Shown here: positions 7,172 to 10,288 of the stretch, in pieces
Layout: each line of letters starts with the position of its first letter
Numbering within the stretch: position 1 is the stretch's first letter
DNA from: Streptosporangiaceae bacterium
GTDB taxonomy: Bacteria > Actinomycetota > Actinomycetes > Streptosporangiales > Streptosporangiaceae
DNA length: 10,288 nt
NCBI GenBank assembly: GCA_030040475.1
Contig: JASHTQ010000339.1
Span: 1-10,288, forward strand
Direction: 5' to 3'
The notes under the pieces: generated by a model
What the model saw: the letters and a program-made list of their open reading frames with translations, nothing else
Told to the model about the DNA's origin: nothing
Database searches by the model: none
Program-made: the position numbers and the translations under genes

Positions 7172-7459
7172 CGAAGAGCAGAGCCGTACAGAACAGGAGC
7201 ACCTGCGCGCAGTTATCACAAAAGAAAGGCCGAATGTTAGCCGCACATATTCGGCCTCGAACTGGGCGGGATGCTGCAATCTGACCGTCGGTAGCCGACG
7301 CGATGCCCGGCGCCGAGATAGGCGGATCAGGCCCGCCCCGGAATCGGGTTGGCCCCCGGAACCGCCGGTGCTTGGATACCGGTCATGTGCGCCCGGCTGC
7401 GGGGCTGCCCGGCGTTCGGCGACGATGACGGCAGCCTGCTGGCGCTGCTCGCGGGTCAT
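6989..7459 (-). CDS. Possible minus-strand small ORF with a strong Shine-Dalgarno
   Basis: ATG at 7459-7457 is preceded on the minus strand by GGAGGTGA (7475-7468) with an 8-base spacer, an excellent match to the anti-Shine-Dalgarno of 16S rRNA. The first 20 or so codons, MTREQRQQAAVIVAERRAAP, look helical and have good third-position G/C. Beyond about residue 40 the reading loses coding character, crosses the 7227-7257 hairpin and overlaps the small plus-strand gene antisense. It may be the preserved 5' end of a decayed gene, or a short real gene whose annotated length is too long. I recognise no family. Confidence 0.3.
   Translation of the reverse strand: MTREQRQQAAVIVAERRAAPQPGAHDRYPSTGGSGGQPDSGAGLIRLSRRRASRRLPTVRLQHPAQFEAEYVRLTFGLSFVITARRCSCSVRLCSSLIGWRIGEDRGQLGCQVPVVLHERPGQRGCDFKPVTQASSKILDPIGLGGTLGMTRPAGE
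7227..7257 (+). terminator. 9-bp perfect stem-loop (11 bp with one G-U), probable terminator
   Basis: AGGCCGAAT at 7227-7235 is perfectly complementary to ATTCGGCCT at 7249-7257. One G-U and one further pair extend it inward, leaving a 9-base loop. It sits 55 bases after the stop of the small hypothetical gene, in an otherwise A-rich patch, and fits a factor-independent terminator without a strong T run. A regulatory hairpin is an alternative. Confidence 0.5.
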
Positions 7460-7496
7460 GACGGATGTCACCTCCAGCCGGTGGCATCCGGCAGTG

Positions 7497-7523
7497 GTGC
7501 CTGTGCCCGGGCGCCAGGCACAG
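7497..7523 (+). promoter_or_regulatory. Overlapping alternative inverted repeats upstream of DUF1707 gene
   Basis: GTGCCTG 7497-7503 pairs perfectly with CAGGCAC 7515-7521, and the overlapping CTGTGCC 7501-7507 pairs perfectly with GGCACAG 7517-7523. The two 7-bp hairpins exclude each other. The structure ends 7 bases before ATG 7531, so it could be an operator or an RNA hairpin occluding translation initiation. There is no visible Shine-Dalgarno. Confidence 0.35.
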
Positions 7524-7530
7524 TACAGAC

Positions 7531-7983
7531 ATGAACACGACGCCAGGGAACGGCCCCTCCGCCCAGATGAAGGCTTCCGACGCCGACCGCGACGCGGTCC
7601 TGGCGGACCTCAGCGAGCACTTCCAGGCGGGCCGGCTGACGGCCGGTGAGCTCGATGACCGGACCGGCCGGGTCCTGACCGCCCGGACCTGGGGAGAGCT
7701 GGATGACCTCCTGGCGGACCTGCCGGCCGGCCCGGCCGGGTCCCGCGTCCCGGTAACCGCGGCCGCCGGGGTGCTGCCGCAGCGGCCTCCCGGGCGCACG
7801 GCGCGCGTCCCGGTCGCCGTGCTGGCCGGCATCGTGATCGCCGCCGTCGTATTGGCCGGCGCCGGTCACGCCCGGTGGGGCATCTTGTGGCTGGTGATCC
7901 CCGTGCTGCTCCTAGCGCGCCGCATGGCCTGCTCCGCCGGCGCGTCCAGGCGCTCCGGGCCCAGGCCGTCGGCCCGTCGCTAG
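7531..7983 (+). CDS. DUF1707 (SHOCT-like) domain membrane protein
   Basis: The product is 150 residues. Residues 13-65 match the DUF1707 pattern: MKASDADRDAV, then EHFQAGRLTAGELDDRTGRVLTARTWGELDDLLADLP cut here only for description of the key positions (ASDADR, GRLT, ELDDR, AxTWGELDxLLADLP). It is followed by a Pro/Arg linker and a hydrophobic C-terminal region with two close segments, VPVAVLAGIVIAAVVLAGAG and WGILWLVIPVLLLA, ending in a basic tail. Such proteins are common in actinobacteria as small membrane proteins of unknown function, proposed to bind partners through the short helical domain. ATG 7531 gives a short N-terminal extension; ATG 7567 would start right at the domain. No ribosome binding site supports either. 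It appears to be transcribed alone. Confidence 0.8.
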   Translation: MNTTPGNGPSAQMKASDADRDAVLADLSEHFQAGRLTAGELDDRTGRVLTARTWGELDDLLADLPAGPAGSRVPVTAAAGVLPQRPPGRTARVPVAVLAGIVIAAVVLAGAGHARWGILWLVIPVLLLARRMACSAGASRRSGPRPSARR

Positions 7984-8364
7984 CGCTGCGGAAACCGGAC
8001 ACCTCCGCCTGATGTCGCCGAGTCCGCTGTAGGTAGTTCGCCGAAATCGTACACACGTTCCGCTTGGTCGCGCGGGTTCCGGGTCGGCGTCGTGGTAGCC
8101 GTTCTGGCTGGGGTCCAGGATGACGAGAGGGCCTGGCGAACCTCTGGATGTCGGCGTGAACCCCACGGTGCGACTGAGCGAGGTCAGTGTGATCTGTGGG
8201 TTGGTTGATGTGCAGGAGGATCAGCGCAAGCTGGCTGGACCGAGATGGTCTAACATGACCTGGCCGGACAGCAAAGCGGTCAGCGTACCAGCTGACTCTG
8301 GCTAAGACTAGAAAAAACACGACTTTCCACGATGATCGATCTCATGACCGAGGAAGGTTCGTCC
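7984..8364. other. 381-base gap with no convincing gene; entry to lower-GC segment
   Basis: Several short ORFs cross this stretch on both strands, but none shows a family motif, a ribosome binding site and coding bias together. Base composition begins to fall here relative to the left side, and the last 60 bases are A/T-rich (GACTAGAAAAAACACGAC) just before the ATPase gene, where its promoter should be. I could not settle on a convincing -35/-10 pair. It may mark the left border of an acquired segment. Confidence 0.5.
8352..8357 (+). promoter_or_regulatory. Shine-Dalgarno GGAAGG deciding the ATPase start at 8365
   Basis: GGAAGG is 7 bases before ATG 8365. Upstream in-frame ATGs at 8332 and 8344 lack such a site, and ATG 8365 gives the family-like N-terminus MAQSMLLAFRAENVRSF. 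Confidence 0.65.
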
Positions 8365-9698
8365 ATGGCTCAGTCTATGCTTCTGGCATTCCGGGCCGAG
8401 AACGTTCGCTCCTTCCGGGATCCACTGGAGTTGTCGCTTGAGGCGACTGCCATGGCGGAGGACGGAGTGCCGCGAGGCGTGCCCTGGCGAGAAGGTGGCA
8501 AGCGCCTGCTCTATGTCCTTCCTGCCGCAGGAATCTTCGGAGCGAACGCCTCCGGTAAGACAAACCTTCTGCGCGTTATGGATGACATGCGCCGGATTGT
8601 CCTCACCTCTTTAGAGCCACTAGCCGTACTGGCCGTATACTGCGGCGACCTTTCCGTCTTGACCCCCATTCAGAGAAGGCGCCGTCCGAGTTCAGCGTCG
8701 ACCTAGTCCTAAACGGCATCAGGCATGAATACGGGTTCCGTGTAGATGACACGCAGGTTATCGAGGAATGGGCGCGTCGTTATCCTCACGGGAAAGCGGC
8801 GCTGCTGTTCCGTCGCCATGCGGACCGCCCCGTTGAGCTCGGAGAGGCTAATCGCGCCAGGAGCCGGGCAGTTACGGAAATTCTCCGGCCCAATTCTCTG
8901 TTTCTTTCCGCCGCGGCCGCTGCAAACCATCCTGACCTCCTGCCACTTTATGAATGGTTTGAATCAAATCTTATGCTCGCTGAGGCTTCGAGTCGAGAGA
9001 GACGCTGGATGTATACAGCGCAGCTTCTAACACATGAGGAAAGTAGGCAGCTCGTTCTGGATATGCTTCATGCAGCCGATCTTGGCATCACCGACGCGCG
9101 GACTCGGAAACCAGATCCCGAGATGATGGAACGCATTCGGCGTGTGATGCGTATTCTGAATGACAGTGAAGGCGAGGCAAGCTCGCCCGCATCTGATGAA
9201 GATTCTTTTATGGATCTAACGCTGAGCCATCAGGGAACTAGTGCAAATGTAGAATTCGAGGTCTCTGATGAATCACTTGGCACGCTGGTTCGGCTCGGTC
9301 TCGTGGGACCTGTGCTGGACGCTTTGGCGCGCGGGACAGTTCTGCTAGCAGATGAGCTGGAATCGAGCCTGCATCCCGCTCTGGTCACGCAGCTGGTTCG
9401 TACATTTCAGAATCCAGCTTCTAACCCCAGGGGAGCTCAGCTGATCTTCAATTCTCATGAGGCCGGGCTTCTAGGTGACTCTGTGGGAGAACGTATCCTC
9501 GGACGTGATCAGGTATGGTTCACAGAAAAGCTCCCGGACGGCAGAACGCGTCTGTATCCACTTACAGACTTGAATCCTAGAAAAGATGAAGCGCTTAGCA
9601 GGCGCTACCTAGCGGGACGATACGGAGCCACGCCAATTATTAGCGAGGCAGAGTTCACGGCGCTCGGCGCTCTGGTTTCAACTGGTACTGAAACATGA
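8365..9698 (+). pseudogene. RloA/COG1106-type AAA (ABC-like) ATPase, frameshifted near 8605-8613
   Basis: The gene starts in one frame (MLLAFRAENVRSFRDPLELSL, Walker A GANASGKTN at residues 60-67) and continues in another. The second frame is readable from about 8610: RRPFRLDP, then PSEFSVDLVLNGIRHEYGF and RRYPHGKAALLF. It is open to TGA 9696-9698. It carries the degenerate ABC signature region SDESLGTLVRL, the Walker B LLADELESSLHP (Asp at 9351-9353) and the switch FNSHEAGLL. These are the landmarks of the SMC/ABC-like ATPases called RloA or COG1106, whose relatives are linked to phage defence and restriction loci, often with an RloB partner. The shift equals one lost base around 8605-8613; without it the protein would be about 445 residues. 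Codon use is clearly more A/T-rich than in the left half of the window, suggesting transfer. It could be a sequencing error instead of a pseudogene. Confidence 0.8.
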
Positions 9699-9733
9699 CT
9701 TCGCGTCCAACCGGGAGTGGGCGCCGAATATCG
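9695..9733 (+). pseudogene. Possible truncated start of an RloB-like partner gene
   Basis: ATG 9695 overlaps the ATPase stop (ATGA), the usual coupling for a second gene in a toxin- or defence-like pair. The first codons read MTSRPTGSGRRIS, a short basic N-terminus like that seen before the nucleotide-binding domain of RloB proteins. After about 9733 the sequence becomes the antisense of an ABC ATPase fragment, and the expected CEG-type motif of RloB never appears. The frame remains open to the window edge, but it is Ser/Arg/Pro-rich there and looks non-coding. The identity is inferred from position and 13 codons only. Confidence 0.3.
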
Positions 9734-9735
9734 GA

Positions 9736-9879
9736 GTCTTCCTCGTCGAGGCGGCCGTCGGCGAGGCGGAACGTCCGGTCGCTGCTACTGGCTATCGCTT
9801 CGTCGTGCGTTACGACCAGGACGGTGGTGTCGTGGGAGTGGGCGAGCGTGCGTAGCAGCTCGGTGATCGCGGAGAGAAC
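9736..9879 (-). pseudogene. C-terminal fragment of a MacB/LolD-like ABC transporter ATPase
   Basis: Read on the minus strand from 9879, the codons give VLSAITELLRTLA, then TTVLVVTHDEAIA and RTFRLADGRLDEED. This is the end of an ABC ATPase with the beta-strand before the H-loop, the H-loop His (9805-9807) and the closing RLADGRL strand. Third positions are G/C-rich in this frame. The Walker A, signature and Walker B parts are absent: upstream of 9880 the resemblance stops. Its own stop also seems lost; the frame runs on to TGA 9657-9655 inside the ATPase gene. It is therefore a fragment truncated at both ends, roughly 48 codons. Confidence 0.7.
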
Positions 9880-9937
9880 AGAACCGGCACATCGGGCGCG
9901 TCAGCCACGACCCGGAGGTCGCCAGCCGAAACGCGCC

Positions 9938-10006
9938 GACTCGGCGATCCGGGTCCTCGTCCTCGGAATGCTCAGCCGGCGGCAGATTCATGGGCATCAG
10001 GTCCGG
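9938..10006 (+). pseudogene. PadR-like regulator N-terminal fragment
   Basis: The plus-strand codons read DSAIRVLVLGMLSRR, then HGHQVR, matching the first helix and turn of PadR-family repressors (pattern LVLGxL...HGYxVR). No start codon with a ribosome binding site precedes it closely, and after 10006 the reading leaves the family pattern. PadR genes are commonly found beside MacB-like ABC ATPase genes, so this fragment and the adjoining ATPase tail may derive from one lost exporter locus. The match is short, so confidence is moderate. Confidence 0.45.
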
Positions 10007-10028
10007 CTTCCCGGCCTGAGCGCCGGAG

Positions 10029-10062
10029 CGGCCGGAGCCCGGCGCTGTCCGGGCTCCGGCCG
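10029..10062 (+). terminator. Perfect 14-bp G+C hairpin with 6-base loop
   Basis: CGGCCGGAGCCCGG at 10029-10042 is exactly complementary to CCGGGCTCCGGCCG at 10049-10062, with loop CGCTGT. There is no T tract. It could be a terminator of a neighbouring transcript or the remnant of a palindromic element end. It follows directly after the PadR-like fragment. Confidence 0.55.
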
Positions 10063-10288
10063 GCTCGCCGGGCCGTCGGCGGACCCGGGCACCCCCGCCC
10101 ACGCCGCCCGGGGACCGCAGTCGTCGAGCAATGCCCAGACCATGGGCCGGTTTCCGTTAGTCACGTGCGCTGGTTCCGCCAGGGGAGAATTCCCGAGCCA
10201 CGACAGCGGACCTAGTGCCGTGGCCGGACACGTTCGCCCCGCGGATCGCACCTGCCGCAACCGCCGCATCTCACCTGCCTCACCCGCC

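Larger units (their letters stand above)
7172..7530. other. 359-base stretch without a plus-strand gene
   Basis: It holds the stem-loop at 7227-7257, the start and ribosome binding site of a doubtful minus-strand ORF (start at 7459), and an inverted repeat at 7497-7523 just before the DUF1707 gene. I see no RNA gene and no mobile-element end in it. Confidence 0.6.
9734..10288. other. Mosaic remnant region with no intact gene
   Basis: Apart from the ABC ATPase tail, the PadR-like fragment and the 14-bp hairpin, I find no complete gene here. Minus-strand readings over 9785-10102 and 9997-10269 show no family motif and have repetitive Arg/Pro/Gly composition typical of shadow frames. The last 220 bases might contain part of a gene entering from the right, but nothing supports a specific call. 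Confidence 0.6.

Noticed and set aside
8110..8320. Transposase or other gene remnant upstream of the ATPase
   Set aside because: Readings on both strands gave no catalytic motif or terminal inverted repeats that I could support.
8603..8616. Programmed -1 ribosomal frameshift in the ATPase gene
   Set aside because: No canonical X-XXY-YYZ slippery heptamer is present at the transition and I see no strong downstream stem; mutation or sequencing error is more likely.
9695..10288. A real gene running off the right edge in the plus frame from ATG 9695
   Set aside because: The frame is open for 198 codons, but it is Ser/Arg/Pro-rich and is antisense to a recognisable ABC ATPase tail; long open frames are common by chance at this GC content.

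Overview
The window looks like chromosomal DNA from a high-GC actinobacterium. The left 6 kb has strongly G/C-biased third codon positions, GTG and TTG starts, 4-base stop/start overlaps, a Tat signal and lipobox signals. The exact genus cannot be read from the sequence. I see no rRNA, tRNA, CRISPR array or intact insertion sequence.

Region 1 (1-5578, + strand) is a tightly packed cluster of exported and membrane proteins. In order it holds the C-terminal part of an NHL/beta-propeller-type protein with an internal tandem duplication, a Tat-exported DyP-type heme peroxidase (EfeB-like), a small lipoprotein of unknown function, an iron(III)-binding FbpA-type lipoprotein and a two-domain FbpB-type permease. 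Four junctions around these genes are 4-base overlaps (NHL/DyP, lipoprotein/FbpA, FbpA/permease, permease/next ORF). The only gap, 55 bases, is between the peroxidase and the small lipoprotein. The likely theme is extracytoplasmic oxidation or heme handling coupled to ferric iron import. The ATPase (FbpC) expected after the permease is absent. In its place is a 95-codon ORF with an NTF2/SnoaL-like stretch that appears truncated.

Region 2 (5863-8331) is loosely organised. It contains a duplicated stem-loop acting as a probable terminator between convergent units, a minus-strand alpha/beta hydrolase broken by one apparent base deletion, a small helical hypothetical protein, a possible short minus-strand ORF with a very strong ribosome binding site, and a DUF1707-type membrane protein.

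Region 3 (about 8000-10288) has visibly lower GC through about 9700 and looks like an acquired, decaying defence-type module. An AAA/ABC-type ATPase of the RloA/COG1106 kind is interrupted by a -1 frameshift. Its stop overlaps an ATG where an RloB-like partner would normally begin, but only about 13 codons of that reading are plausible. The sequence then runs into fragments of other genes: the C-terminus of a MacB/LolD-like ABC ATPase on the minus strand, a PadR-like N-terminal helix on the plus strand, and a perfect 14-bp hairpin. The right end is best described as a mosaic of gene remnants.

The most interesting points are the DyP-plus-FbpAB operon lacking its ATPase, the intragenic 348-bp duplication, and the truncated RloAB-like module with its recombination junction. 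Two genes are each broken by a change equivalent to one missing base, so assembly error should be excluded before calling them true pseudogenes.
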